Positions 25,643 through 35,083 are shown, numbered from the stretch's first letter. The stretch: DNA of 64,000 bases from Glycomyces buryatensis (GCF_004912275.1 NZ_STGY01000056.1:1-64000); one strand, 5' to 3'. A program made the numbers and translations. The notes: generated from the sequence alone by a model not told the origin.

Positions 25643-27172
25643 ATGAAACGTCGCAAGGCTTTGAAGTGGACCCTCATCGGCACCGGGATCGGTGTCGGCA
25701 CGCTGGCGCTCGGCGGCGCGGGCACCCTCGCATATCTCTGGAACGCCTCGAAGCTCGACACGGTCGGGGAGGTCGGCTTCGACTCCCCGCTGGCGATCCC
25801 GCCGCTGGCCGAGTCCGAATCGGACTCCTCTGGGGCGCGAGTGTTCAACCTGGAGATCCAGGCCGGCGAGACGCAGTTCAAGTCCGGGCGCGCGACCGAG
25901 ACCTGGGGCGTCAACGGCACCTACCTGGGGCCGACGATCCGGGCGCGGCGCGGCGAAGAGGTCGCGTTCGCGATCCGCAACACCCTCGACGAGGAGACGT
26001 CGATCCACTGGCACGGCATGCACCTGCCGGCCGTGATGGACGGCGGTCCGCACCAGGCGGTCTCACCCGGCGAGGAATGGGCTCCGCAGTGGACGGTCAA
26101 TCAGCCGGCGTCGACGCTGTGGTACCACCCGCACCCGCACGGGCAGACCGGACGGCACGTCTACCAGGGCCTGGCGGGGATGTTCATCATCGACGACGAG
26201 GAGTCGGAGGGAATGAACCTGCCGTCGGAGTACGGCGTGGACGACGTCCCGATGGTGGTGCAGGACAAGAAGTTCGACGGCGACAACCAGCTGGACGACC
26301 GGGCCGCCTTCATGAGCATGCAGGGCATTCTCGGCGACGAGATCCTGGTGAACGGGACCTTGGGGCCGTACTTCGAGGTGACGACCCGGCTGGTGCGGCT
26401 GCGGCTGCTCAACGGGTCGAACTCGCGGCTGTACAACTTCGGTTTCGCCGACGACCGCGAGTTCTCGCTGATCGCGACGGACGGCGGGCTGCTGCCCGGG
26501 CCTTGGGAGACCGACCGGTTGCAGCTGTCGCCGGGCGAGCGGGCCGAGATCGTGGTGGCGTTCGAGCCGGGCGAGACGATCGACCTGCGGTCCCATCCCG
26601 CGGATGAGGGCTACTCGGGCCCGCTGGGGCGGCTGAACGGGGCGGAGGACCGGCTCGACGTGTGCCGGTTCCAGGCCGCTGAGTCGCTGGCCGACGAGAC
26701 CGAGGTCCCGTCAGAGCTCGGGACGGCGCCGGATCTGGACGGGGAGGACGTCGCCGAGGAGCGCTCGTTCAAGCTGTCCGGGTTCAACTCGATCAACGGC
26801 GACCAGATGGACATGGCGCGCATCGACTTCGGCGTCCGCGAGGGCACCGTGGAGGTGTGGGAGGTGACGAACGCCGACGGCTACATGCACAACTTCCACG
26901 TGCACGACGTGCAGTACCAGGTGCTCACGGTCGACGGCGAGGCTCCGCCGCCGCAGCTTGCCGGCTGGAAGGACACGGTGCAGCTGGTGCCGCAGCGGAA
27001 GTACCGGTTGGCGATGCGCTTCAGCGACTACACCGACCCGAACCTGCCGTACATGTACCACTGCCACATCCTGATGCACGAGGACTCAGGCATGATGGGC
27101 CAGTTCGTGGTGCTGGGCGAGGGCGAGGAAATCGGCCAGGTCCCGGCTACGTCGGCGGGCCACGACCACTGA
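25643..27172 (+). CDS. Multicopper oxidase (CotA/bilirubin-oxidase/CueO type)
   Basis: 509 residues. Copper ligands are complete: HWHG and HPHPHG (T2/T3), HNFHVHD, and HCHILMHEDSGM with the T1 Cys-His and axial Met. Three cupredoxin domains follow an N-terminal export signal with RRKALK, close to the twin-arginine pattern, then a hydrophobic segment (about 8-32). It oxidises phenols, bilirubin-like compounds or metal ions while reducing oxygen to water, outside the membrane. A His-rich GHDH end may bind copper. Start at 25643 is supported by the signal sequence; the ribosome site is weak. Confidence 0.9.
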   Translation: MKRRKALKWTLIGTGIGVGTLALGGAGTLAYLWNASKLDTVGEVGFDSPLAIPPLAESESDSSGARVFNLEIQAGETQFKSGRATETWGVNGTYLGPTIRARRGEEVAFAIRNTLDEETSIHWHGMHLPAVMDGGPHQAVSPGEEWAPQWTVNQPASTLWYHPHPHGQTGRHVYQGLAGMFIIDDEESEGMNLPSEYGVDDVPMVVQDKKFDGDNQLDDRAAFMSMQGILGDEILVNGTLGPYFEVTTRLVRLRLLNGSNSRLYNFGFADDREFSLIATDGGLLPGPWETDRLQLSPGERAEIVVAFEPGETIDLRSHPADEGYSGPLGRLNGAEDRLDVCRFQAAESLADETEVPSELGTAPDLDGEDVAEERSFKLSGFNSINGDQMDMARIDFGVREGTVEVWEVTNADGYMHNFHVHDVQYQVLTVDGEAPPPQLAGWKDTVQLVPQRKYRLAMRFSDYTDPNLPYMYHCHILMHEDSGMMGQFVVLGEGEEIGQVPATSAGHDH

Positions 27173-27272
27173 GGGAGTGTCGGACCCCTGAGGCATCGTT
27201 GAAATCGGGGGTCGTCGGAAGTCCGATTTGAAGGCTAGCGCCGAAAATATCCCGGTTCGTTCGCTATTCGGT

Positions 27273-28529
27273 TCAATACCTGGTCGCGGCCTGGGCCGTT
27301 GCCTGAGCCATGACCACCTTCAACGGTCGAGCAAGCGCGGCCGCCGCCGCTACCGCGTCCTCGTATTCAACCGAGACGTTCACGACCTCACCGCCCTCCC
27401 TTGCGATCTTGATGCCGATGCGGTGACCGTCGACCTCGACGTGGTCGTACTCGCGCTCCAGCGCGTACTTCTCAATCTCGTACGAGCGCATCCCGATCGT
27501 CGTCGTGTGCCGGACCAGGGCCGAGCGCACCCTCCCGATCACCTCCGGGCGGCACAGCACGTGGAGCGTGTGGGCCGGGCGGCCCTTCTTCATCAGGATC
27601 GGACTGAGCCAGGCGTCGGATGCTCCCGCTTCGAGCAGTGCGGCGAGGACCGGCGGCCAGAGCCGGGGATCCATGTCATCCACATTGGTCTCAATGACCA
27701 CGGGCCGCGCCGACCCGCCCGCGTTCCCATGCGGCTCAGCCGTACCGTGCCCGGCCTCGTGCACGTGGCCCGGTGCTCCGGCGGATGGCCGCGCTTCGCT
27801 GCCGATCACTATGCGCAGCAGGTTCGCCCGTTCCTTCGGGTCCCGTCCTCCCGCGCCGACGCCGATCCGCTCCACGACCATCTCCGGCATCGCGCCGAAT
27901 CCGCCGCCCGAGGTCGCCTCCATCGCGGCCGCCGCGACAATGGCCGCCCCGGTCGGCGTGCACGCCTCGTACGGCACCGCGCCCACCACCGGCGCGCCCG
28001 CGTCCGCCAGCACCCGCAGCACCGCCGGGGCCGGCAAAGGGATCGAGCCGTGGGAACCGCGCGTCGTCCCTCCTCCGACGGTCACCGTCGAGGCGGTCAC
28101 CGAGGCCGCTCCCAGCGATGCCAAACCCGCTGCGGCGCCGACGATGTCGGCGATCGAGTCGAGGGCGCCGACCTCGTGGAAGTGCACGTCCTCGACATCG
28201 ATTCCGTGCGAGGCCGACTCGGCCGCCGCCAGGCGCGCGAAGGTGTCCAAGGACCGGGCCTTGACCTCGTCGCCCAAGCGCGAGTCCTCGATCATGGCGC
28301 GGATCGCCCGCCAGCGCCGGTCAACCGACACCTCGGGCACCGCCACGTCCACTTTGGTTCCGGTGAGGCCGTGGCGCTTGACGGTCTTGGCGCTCAAGCG
28401 GATCGGTTCGGTCGCGAGGGCGCAGGCCGCGTCCTGCATGAGCGCCAGGTCGACGCCCGCGTCCGCGAGTGCACCCAGGAACATGTCTCCGCTGGCGCCT
28501 GCCGAGCAGTCAATCCACGCTTTCGTCAC
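27273..28529 (-). CDS. larC: LarC, nickel insertion for the nickel-pincer cofactor
   Basis: 418 residues. LarC is a CTP-dependent cyclometallase that inserts nickel into the pincer nucleotide used by lactate racemase and related enzymes. Signatures: IDCSAGASGDMFLGAL at the N terminus, DVHFHEVGALDSIADI and the C-terminal IETNVDDMDP. A His-rich stretch (GHVHEAGHGTAEPHG) in the middle can hold nickel. Start at the GTG 28529 with GAAGG seven bases upstream; it overlaps the larB stop by four bases (GTGA), so the two are translationally coupled. Confidence 0.9.
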   Translation of the reverse strand: MTKAWIDCSAGASGDMFLGALADAGVDLALMQDAACALATEPIRLSAKTVKRHGLTGTKVDVAVPEVSVDRRWRAIRAMIEDSRLGDEVKARSLDTFARLAAAESASHGIDVEDVHFHEVGALDSIADIVGAAAGLASLGAASVTASTVTVGGGTTRGSHGSIPLPAPAVLRVLADAGAPVVGAVPYEACTPTGAAIVAAAAMEATSGGGFGAMPEMVVERIGVGAGGRDPKERANLLRIVIGSEARPSAGAPGHVHEAGHGTAEPHGNAGGSARPVVIETNVDDMDPRLWPPVLAALLEAGASDAWLSPILMKKGRPAHTLHVLCRPEVIGRVRSALVRHTTTIGMRSYEIEKYALEREYDHVEVDGHRIGIKIAREGGEVVNVSVEYEDAVAAAAALARPLKVVMAQATAQAATRY

Positions 28530-29212
28530 CGCTGTGCCTTCACTCCCATGATGCGCGCGGCGGCCATCGCCGCGCCGAATCCGTTGTCGATGTTCACCAC
28601 GGTCACGCCCGGCGAGCACGAGTTGAGCATGGTCAGCAGTGGCGCGATTCCGCCGAACGCGGCCCCGTAGCCGACGGACGTGGGCACCGCGATGACCGGC
28701 GCGGATACCAGGCCCGCGACGACCGACGGCAGTGCTCCGTCCATGCCGGCGACGACGATGACGCAGGCCGCCTCGCGGAGTGCGCCGACGCGGTCGAGCA
28801 GTCGGTGGAGCCCGGCGACGCCGACGTCGGCGATGAGGCGGGTGTCGAGTCCGTTCGCGCGGGCGACGAGTTCGGCCTCGGTCGCCACCGGCAGGTCGGA
28901 GGTGCCGGCGCAGACAACGGCGACGGGTCCGTTCTCCGGGTCGGGGAAGTCGCCGACCGCGCAGACGCCGGCCTCGCAGTGGGCCTCGTCCCCGAAGGCG
29001 GCTTGCACCTGCTCGGTGCAGGCGTCGTCGCAGCGGGTGGCGATGGCGACGCGTCCCGGGTGCGCTTCGCGTAGCGTCCGGAGGACGCCGACTACCTGCT
29101 CAGGGGTTTTTCCGGCCGCGTAGACGGCCTCGGCGGCGCCGGTCCGCGCGGGCCGGCCGGTGTCGATCTTGGCCCAGCCCAGGTCGGTGTAGGCCTGCTC
29201 CTCGTACTGCAC
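28526..29212 (-). CDS. larB: LarB, nickel-pincer cofactor biosynthesis carboxylase
   Basis: 228 residues. LarB carboxylates and hydrolyses nicotinic-acid adenine dinucleotide in the first step to the pincer cofactor. It resembles PurE: VCAGTSDLPVATEAEL, ADVGVAGLHRLL and VAGMDGALPSVV, then PTSVGYGA and NIDNGFGAA. Start at the GTG 29212 with GAGGA seven bases upstream. First gene of a larB-larC pair; larE and larA are not in this window. Confidence 0.9.
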   Translation of the reverse strand: MQYEEQAYTDLGWAKIDTGRPARTGAAEAVYAAGKTPEQVVGVLRTLREAHPGRVAIATRCDDACTEQVQAAFGDEAHCEAGVCAVGDFPDPENGPVAVVCAGTSDLPVATEAELVARANGLDTRLIADVGVAGLHRLLDRVGALREAACVIVVAGMDGALPSVVAGLVSAPVIAVPTSVGYGAAFGGIAPLLTMLNSCSPGVTVVNIDNGFGAAMAAARIMGVKAQR

Positions 29213-29408
29213 TGGTCGATCCTCGCACTCTCGGCACGTGGACGGCCACCGCGGCAGGTGGGGGGTGGCGCGGCGCCACGTCGTTTCGCGGGCGGGCGGG
29301 GCCGGTCTGTTTCGCGTGACCGTTTGTTCCGTTTCTGGACGGGTCCCGTTCGTGTGCCGAACCGGCGCGCGGCACCGCGTCTGCGGGCTCACGGACTATC
29401 GTCATAGT

Positions 29409-30140
29409 GTGTCGCATCCGCTGATCGCCGCCCATCGCGGCGCGAACGAATTCCTTCCTGAGCACTCGTTGGCCGCGTTCCGGCAGGCGATCGTGGAGGG
29501 CGCCGACGGGTTCGAGTTCGACATCCGGCTCACCGCCGACGGGCAGCTGGTGCTCCACCACGACCGCACCGTCAAGCGCACCGCCGGCGCGAAGGGTTCG
29601 ATAGCCGACCTCACCCTTCCCCAGCTGCGCGAACTCAATTTCGCGCACCGCCACCCCGACTGTGTCGACAATCCCGAGGCCTCCCGGATAGCCACCCTCG
29701 AGGAGCTTTTCGCGCTCGTGGTCGACTCCGGCAAGGACATCAAGCTCCTCATCGAGGCCAAGCACCCCTCCCGGTTCGGGCCCAGGTTGGAGCTTCGACT
29801 TTGGGAGACGCTGCGGCGTTGGCCGGGCCTGGACGTGACGGTCATGTCCTTCTCTCGGGCCGCGCTGGCGACCTGGCGGGGGCTGGACACCGACACGCCG
29901 CTGGTGTGGATCTTCGAATACCCGTTCCGGCGGCCGCCGGAGGGCGTCCAGGTCCTGAGCTCGCGGGTCGACTACATCGAGTCCACGCCATCGTTCGTGG
30001 AACGCGCGCACGCACAGGGCTATGAGGTCTACGTTTGGACCGTCAATGACGCCGAAACCGCGCATCGGATGGCCGCACTCGAAGTCGACCTCATCTTCAC
30101 GGACCGTCCGGCAGCGATACGGGAATCGCTCACATCGTGA
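29409..30140 (+). CDS. Glycerophosphodiester phosphodiesterase
   Basis: 243 residues. Hydrolyses glycerophosphodiesters to glycerol-3-phosphate and an alcohol. Signatures: AHRGANEFLPEHSLAAF with the catalytic His/Arg and Glu, EFDIRLTADGQLVLHHD, and EAKHPSRFG later; the C terminus has VWTVND and TDRP. No signal peptide, so cytosolic (UgpQ-like). Probably leaderless: TATCGT (29397-29402) lies six bases before the GTG. Confidence 0.88.
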   Translation: MSHPLIAAHRGANEFLPEHSLAAFRQAIVEGADGFEFDIRLTADGQLVLHHDRTVKRTAGAKGSIADLTLPQLRELNFAHRHPDCVDNPEASRIATLEELFALVVDSGKDIKLLIEAKHPSRFGPRLELRLWETLRRWPGLDVTVMSFSRAALATWRGLDTDTPLVWIFEYPFRRPPEGVQVLSSRVDYIESTPSFVERAHAQGYEVYVWTVNDAETAHRMAALEVDLIFTDRPAAIRESLTS

Positions 30141-30255
30141 CTGCGAAGCAGATTGCAAGGCGCACTCGGGGTCCGTCGGTAATGCTGGCGCGGGCGATCG
30201 CCAACAGGTAGTTTCTGTATAGCTTTCGACCGGTAGCGAAAGGGAGGGAGGGGCA

Positions 30256-30657
30256 ATGGCAGCGGCGACACCGGCACCCGAGCGATTGCGCGTCCCCCAT
30301 CAAGCCGGGGCCCCGAATCTGGTGCGGCGCTGGCTGCGCGAGTCCCTCCCGGACCTGACCGACGATATCCGCGACGACCTGTTGGTGGTCGCGACCGAAC
30401 TGGTCTCCAATGCCGTCCGGCATGCACGGCCGCTCCCCGGTGGGGAGGTGTCGGTATCGCTCGTCGCCGGGCATGGCGACGTGGAGGTGCGGGTGGTCGA
30501 CGGCGGTTCGCTGACCCACCCGCACGTGCTGTCGATCAACCTCGATTCGGCTCATGGACGGGGCATGTTCATCGTGTCCAAACTGTCCACGGGTTGGGGC
30601 GCAAGGACGCTCGGCGACGGAACGCAAGAGGTCTGGGCGCGCATCCCCGTGCGCTGA
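30256..30657 (+). CDS. HATPase domain protein (RsbW/anti-sigma-kinase-like)
   Basis: 133 residues forming a GHKL ATPase: N box ATELVSNAVRHA, G1 box VVDGGS and G2 box AHGRGMFIVSKL. This is the stand-alone serine-kinase/anti-sigma type common in streptomycetes and relatives, which binds a sigma factor or an anti-anti-sigma partner. No partner gene is adjacent. GGGAGG precedes the ATG. Confidence 0.85.
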   Translation: MAAATPAPERLRVPHQAGAPNLVRRWLRESLPDLTDDIRDDLLVVATELVSNAVRHARPLPGGEVSVSLVAGHGDVEVRVVDGGSLTHPHVLSINLDSAHGRGMFIVSKLSTGWGARTLGDGTQEVWARIPVR

Positions 30658-30786
30658 ATGGAAGCCCGCTCTCCTGGCGTCGCTGTGGCGGCATTGCCGC
30701 GATCCGGTCCGCTGACCCGCTGCGGTGCCCGGTGACCGGCGGCTCGCCGATTCTCGACGGTGTGCGGGCCCCCGTACCCTGGGCGG

Positions 30787-32244
30787 GTGTCCAAGCGTCC
30801 GCTCGTCATCGACCTCGCTCTCTACGGCCTGGCCGCACTCTTCGCGGCCGCTACCTGGCTGTGGACGACCTTGCCCTCGCACTCGAACTGGGGCGCCATC
30901 GCGCTCGGCGGATACGCGCCCGCCGCGCTGTGCATCCTGATCCTGCTGGCCTCGCCGGGTGTGTCGTGGTTCAAGCGCAGCCTGATCGCCGGGGCGACCG
31001 CCGCCGCAGTGGTTGCGATACCCGTACTGTCGCAAGCGTTCGAGCGCGCGAACGGGGTGGCGAATCGGGCTCAGGAAGAGGTCATTGTCGTCGAGCATTC
31101 GGGGCGGCGGCTGCTGGAGACCGGCAGCCCGTATCTCCACGCCGACGCGATCGCGGCATTGACCGAACCGATCATGGGCTACAACCCCTATCAGCCGGGC
31201 ATGGCGGTCTTCGGCCTGCCGTCGGCGCTGTTCGGCGAGCACTGGTGGACCGACGCGCGGCTGTACTTCCTGCTGGTCTCCGCGGCCTGCATGGTCGGGG
31301 CGATGCGGCTCTTGGCGGGCAGGGCCGGGAAGGGCCTGCTGCTGCGGGCGTTCCAGGCGAGCTTCATCTTCCCGGTGTGCGCCTTGACATTCTCGACCGG
31401 CGGAGACGACATGCCGGTGGTCGCGCTCATGGTGCTGGGACTCGCGTTCGCCTCCCGCGGACGGTGGACGGGCGCGGGCCTGGCGCTCGGCGCGGCCGGG
31501 GCGCTCAAGCTGTTCGCATGGCCGGTGGCGGTGGTGCTGGCGGTCCTGGCATTGCGCAGCATGCTCAACTCGAGGGTGGAGGCCCGGGCCGAGGAGCGGC
31601 CGGCAAGCGACGGTTCGAGTGATGCGATGCGATCGCTCGATGATGAAGCACCCAAAGCCGATACGACGGACGGCTCCACACCCGAGGCGGATGCGCCGGG
31701 CAGCGGCACCTTCGCGGCGGAGACGACCGGTGGTAGCACCCGTGTCGTGGATTCGACGGCCGATGGCGCATTGCGGCGCCTTTCGATCGGGTTCCTCGCA
31801 CCGGTGGCGCTCACGATGGTGCCGGTGCTGCTGGTGGACGCGCGCGGGTTCTTCGACAATGTGCTCGCGTTCGGTCTCGGCCACGGCGTGGTCGAGTCGC
31901 CGGCGCAGTCACCGCTGCCGGGCTTCCTTGTGGCCCAGCATGTTCCCGGTGGGGAACTCATCGCACCCGCCCTGTTGGGCGCCTGCGCGATCGTGATCGC
32001 AATGCTGTTGTGGACGCGTCCGCCCGCGACAGCCGCGTCCGCGGCGCTGTGGTCGGCGGCGGGGTTGTCGGCGGCGTTCTTGTTGATGCCGTCGACGCGG
32101 TTCGGGTACCTCCTTTATCCGATCGTCCTGCTGGGCTGGTGGCTGCCGCTGCGGGATGCGGCGGCGACCGCGCCCGAGCAGATGCTGGACGAGTCCGACA
32201 GCCCGAGCCCCGGGCCGTCACTGGCCGTCGAATGGTGGCGCTGA
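30787..32244 (+). CDS. Polytopic membrane protein, GT87/DUF2029-like
   Basis: 485 residues with about ten hydrophobic segments and the pattern of actinobacterial membrane mannosyltransferases (GYNPYQPGMAVFGLP, STGGDDMPVVALMVLGLAF, ALKLFAWPVA). The usual lipid-dependent Asp motif is not clear. A long, acidic, low-complexity loop (about residues 268-335) splits the membrane part, which is unusual. Probably leaderless: TACCCT (30775-30780) lies six bases before the GTG. Envelope glycosylation is a plausible role, not shown. Confidence 0.65.
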   Translation: MSKRPLVIDLALYGLAALFAAATWLWTTLPSHSNWGAIALGGYAPAALCILILLASPGVSWFKRSLIAGATAAAVVAIPVLSQAFERANGVANRAQEEVIVVEHSGRRLLETGSPYLHADAIAALTEPIMGYNPYQPGMAVFGLPSALFGEHWWTDARLYFLLVSAACMVGAMRLLAGRAGKGLLLRAFQASFIFPVCALTFSTGGDDMPVVALMVLGLAFASRGRWTGAGLALGAAGALKLFAWPVAVVLAVLALRSMLNSRVEARAEERPASDGSSDAMRSLDDEAPKADTTDGSTPEADAPGSGTFAAETTGGSTRVVDSTADGALRRLSIGFLAPVALTMVPVLLVDARGFFDNVLAFGLGHGVVESPAQSPLPGFLVAQHVPGGELIAPALLGACAIVIAMLLWTRPPATAASAALWSAAGLSAAFLLMPSTRFGYLLYPIVLLGWWLPLRDAAATAPEQMLDESDSPSPGPSLAVEWWR

Positions 32245-32513
32245 GCCGGTCGGTCCGAACGCTCGAGTGCGGACCGTCCTTCGCCGTCCGGTGCGGCGGC
32301 GATCCGGGCGGCCGGAATGCCCGGCGGGCCTTCGCTCGCCGTCGCCTCCGGCACGGCTGCGCCGAGTTCGGCGGTGCCGTTTCGGTATTTCGACGGCCGT
32401 CACTCGCCGTCACTGTCCATCACCGATACTGCTCGTCCTGAGTCGTTGCGGCGGTGCCGATCCGAGTGCGGTCGGTTCAGCGTTGAGAACGGCTCGCGTG
32501 TACGGTGACGATC

Positions 32514-32786
32514 ATGCAACTCACTTGCCCCAAGTGCGATGCGCTCATGCGCCGGTATGAGCGCAACGGCATCGTCGTTGACCAGTGCTCGGCCTGCAAA
32601 GGTGTCTTCCTCGACCGAGGCGAACTGGAGCATCTCATCGATACCGAGAAGTGGGTCAGCGGGACGAAGCCGGGCGATTCAATGCCCGAGTTCCACGAAC
32701 CTCCTTCCCCTAGCTCTACCCCCGACGCCACCCCGGAAAAGACCTTGCAGCGGCGGACGCTGATGTCAGTACTCTTCGGAGACTAG
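32514..32786 (+). CDS. Zinc-ribbon (TFIIB-type) protein
   Basis: 90 residues. CPKC (residues 4-7) and CSAC (about 25-28) form a zinc ribbon, followed by GVFLDRGELEHL, the hallmark of this family. Pro/Ser-rich middle and a short hydrophobic C-terminal end. Role unknown; members are small proteins found widely in bacteria. Start at ATG 32514 rather than GTG 32505 because TACGGT (32501-32506) sits seven bases before it as a leaderless -10. Confidence 0.8.
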   Translation: MQLTCPKCDALMRRYERNGIVVDQCSACKGVFLDRGELEHLIDTEKWVSGTKPGDSMPEFHEPPSPSSTPDATPEKTLQRRTLMSVLFGD

Positions 32787-32832
32787 CCGGGCGAACCTGA
32801 AGGGGAGCTGAACCGCCTGTGGCGCAGCGGAA

Positions 32833-32868
32833 GTCGGGCCGATATCGGCACTGATACCGCGGCCCGAC
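32833..32868. terminator. Possible terminator between convergent genes
   Basis: Stem GTCGGGCC / GGCCCGAC with a 20-base loop and no T run, between the zinc-ribbon gene and dnaB, which converge. Confidence 0.35.
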
Positions 32869-32919
32869 GCACCGGCTTCCGCACGGCCGCCGGTTCCTAT
32901 CGGGCGTTGAAGAGAGCCC

Positions 32920-34371
32920 CTAGACCGCCATGTCCACGAAGCGCGACAGGTGCAGTTGGGCGGCCACCGTGATCGTGTCCGTGGCACCGTTACGGTGCTT
33001 GGCGACGATGAAGTCGGCCTCTCCCGCGCGCGGGGACTCCTTGTCGTAGTAGTCCTCGCGGTGCAGCAGCAGCACCACGTCGGCATCCTGCTCGAGGCTG
33101 CCGCTTTCGCGCAGGTCGGACAACTGCGGGCGCTTGTCCGTCCGCTGCTCCGGGCCACGGTTCAGCTGCGCGACCGCGATGACCGGGCACTGGACCTCCT
33201 TGGCCAACAGCTTGAGCCCACGGGAGATCTCCGAGACCTCCTGCTGGCGCGACTCGGTCTTCTTCGGCGAGGTCATCAGCTGGAGATAGTCGACCACGAT
33301 GAGTTTGAGGTCGTGGCGCTGCTTGAGGCGGCGGGCCTTGGCGCGGATCTCCATCATCGTCATCGATGCCGTGTCGTCCACGAACAGCGGCGCCTCGGAG
33401 ATGTCGCCCATGCGCTTGGCCAGGCGCGTCCAGTCGTCGTCGGACAAATCGCCCGAGCGCAGGACGTGCATCGGCACGCGGGTCTCGGCGGACAGGAGCC
33501 GCATGACGATCTCGAGCTTGCTCATCTCCAGGCTGAACAGCGCGGCGGCGTGCCGGTGGTGCAGCGACGCGTGTCGCATGAAGTCCATGGCGGCCGTCGA
33601 TTTGCCCGCACCGGGACGCCCGGCGACGATGATCAGCTGGCCGGCCTGGAGTCCCGACAGCAGCCGGTCCAGGTCGGCGAAGCCGGTGGGGATGCCCGTC
33701 ATGACGCCCTGGTTGGCGCCGATCGCCTCGATCTCGTCCATCGCGGGCTGGAGCAGGTCCGACAGGATCGAGAAGTCTTCGCTCTGGCGCTTGTCGGTGA
33801 CCTCGTAGACGGCCTGCTGGGACAGGTCGACGAGGTCGTCGATGTCCCTGCCGCCCTGGCCGCCGCCGTAGCCGTACTGGACGACCTTCGTGCCGGCCTC
33901 GATGAGGCGGCGCAGGATCGCCTTGTCCTTGACGATGCGGGCGTAGTAACCGGCGTTCGCGGCGGTGGGGACGGCGTTGAGCAGGTCGTGCAGGTACGGG
34001 CCGCCGCCGATCTTCGCCAGGTCGCCGGAGTCGGCCAGCGCGGCCGCGATGGTGACCGCGTCGGCGGGCTCGCCGTTGGCGAACTTGTCGGTGATGGCGT
34101 CGAAGATGATGCCGTGGCTGGGCTTGTAGAAGTCGCCCGAGCCGAGGTTCTCCACGACGTCGGCGATGGCGTCCTTGCTCATGAGCATGCCGCCGAGGAC
34201 GGACTGCTCGGCCACCAGGTCCTGCGGCGGGGTGCGTTCGAAGGCACGTGCCGAGCCGCCGCCGAAGGGGTCCTCGGGCGGGTTGTCGAAGTACGATCCG
34301 CCCGATCCGTTGGTGCCGTTCGCGCCGTTCTGGCCGCGCGAGTAGGCGCCTTCTGTGGACACGTCGGTCAT
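32920..34371 (-). CDS. dnaB: Replicative DNA helicase DnaB
   Basis: 483 residues. Hexameric helicase that unwinds DNA at the fork. N-terminal DnaB domain (about 48-150), linker, then a RecA-type ATPase with Walker A GRPGAGKST (251-259), LIVVDYLQLM and SDLRESGSLEQDADVVL. A Gly/Asn-rich disordered N terminus (about 1-45) precedes it. No intein interrupts the ATPase. ATG 34371 was used, with GGGGGTG upstream; an in-frame ATG at 34392 is possible. A DnaA-box cluster lies just upstream. Confidence 0.95.
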   Translation of the reverse strand: MTDVSTEGAYSRGQNGANGTNGSGGSYFDNPPEDPFGGGSARAFERTPPQDLVAEQSVLGGMLMSKDAIADVVENLGSGDFYKPSHGIIFDAITDKFANGEPADAVTIAAALADSGDLAKIGGGPYLHDLLNAVPTAANAGYYARIVKDKAILRRLIEAGTKVVQYGYGGGQGGRDIDDLVDLSQQAVYEVTDKRQSEDFSILSDLLQPAMDEIEAIGANQGVMTGIPTGFADLDRLLSGLQAGQLIIVAGRPGAGKSTAAMDFMRHASLHHRHAAALFSLEMSKLEIVMRLLSAETRVPMHVLRSGDLSDDDWTRLAKRMGDISEAPLFVDDTASMTMMEIRAKARRLKQRHDLKLIVVDYLQLMTSPKKTESRQQEVSEISRGLKLLAKEVQCPVIAVAQLNRGPEQRTDKRPQLSDLRESGSLEQDADVVLLLHREDYYDKESPRAGEADFIVAKHRNGATDTITVAAQLHLSRFVDMAV

Positions 34372-34482
34372 AACGCCCACCCCCTTGGTCACCGTGCGTT
34401 CATGGAGAATGTACCGCCCGCGTACGACACTACGGGGGTCCCGACGACGCTATGTCGCTTCCGACACCGAAGCAAACGCCCC

Positions 34483-34558
34483 TGTGGACAAACCTGTGGA
34501 CAAGTCTGTGGATAACCTGTGGATAACTGGGGCCGGGCTGTGGACAACCTGTGGACAA
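34483..34558. promoter_or_regulatory. Cluster of six DnaA boxes upstream of dnaB
   Basis: Six perfect nine-base boxes in one orientation: TGTGGACAA at 34483, 34495, 34539 and 34550, and TGTGGATAA at 34507 and 34518 (reverse complements TTGTCCACA and TTATCCACA). Start-to-start spacing is 12, 12, 11, 21 and 11 bases, so they lie on about one helix face. A degenerate copy TGTGGACGG is at 34615 and a GGTGGA-GTTT-TCCACC hairpin at 34596-34611. The surrounding 320 bases hold no gene. It may control dnaB by DnaA, titrate DnaA or be part of an origin. Confidence 0.8.
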
Positions 34559-34693
34559 CAACCGGATTCTGGCTCATTTAGCGGCTCTGACCTGTGGTGG
34601 AGTTTTCCACCGGCTGTGGACGGCAAATAGTTTGTGCCATCTTTCGACTATGGTGAGGACGACCCGGCACCTCGCAGTGAAAGCAGTTCCGTC

Positions 34694-35083
34694 ATGAGCG
34701 CACCCCAGCGGCCCGATCCACCGAACCGTCTCGACACCGATGGCGACGACCGGCCCGGGGAGCGCGCGTTCACCCCGACGTTGCTGGTGACGCTGGCCTG
34801 GTACGTGGTGCCGATGGCGGTTTACCTGATGTGGGTGGTGTCGCAGCCGGCAGTGGAGGCGAACTGCGCGGACACCGGCTGCACCGCGGCGGCGCGGGTC
34901 GGGACCGCGATCGGCGGCGCCTGGGCCTGGACGGGCTCCTCGCTGACTGCGAGCCTGCTGGTGGCGGTCATGTTGCGGCTGCCCCGCGCGGGCTGGCGCG
35001 CCGGAGTGGCGGGGACGGCGGCGGCGATTCTCGGCGCGGGCCTGGTGACGGTCGTGCTGCGCACCGCTGGCTGGGTGATCTGA
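34694..35083 (+). CDS. Small membrane protein, unknown
   Basis: 129 residues with a charged N terminus (about 1-27) and three or four hydrophobic segments (about 30-50, 70-92, 100-127). Two Cys (NCADTGC) sit in the first outside loop. No recognised motif. The start at 34694 (MSAPQRP) is preferred to an upstream ATG because the added residues look non-coding; no strong ribosome site. Confidence 0.55.
   Translation: MSAPQRPDPPNRLDTDGDDRPGERAFTPTLLVTLAWYVVPMAVYLMWVVSQPAVEANCADTGCTAAARVGTAIGGAWAWTGSSLTASLLVAVMLRLPRAGWRAGVAGTAAAILGAGLVTVVLRTAGWVI

Noticed and set aside
34372-34693. Calling the DnaA-box cluster oriC
   Set aside because: No dnaA or dnaN nearby and no AT-rich unwinding stretch; left as a DnaA-binding cluster.
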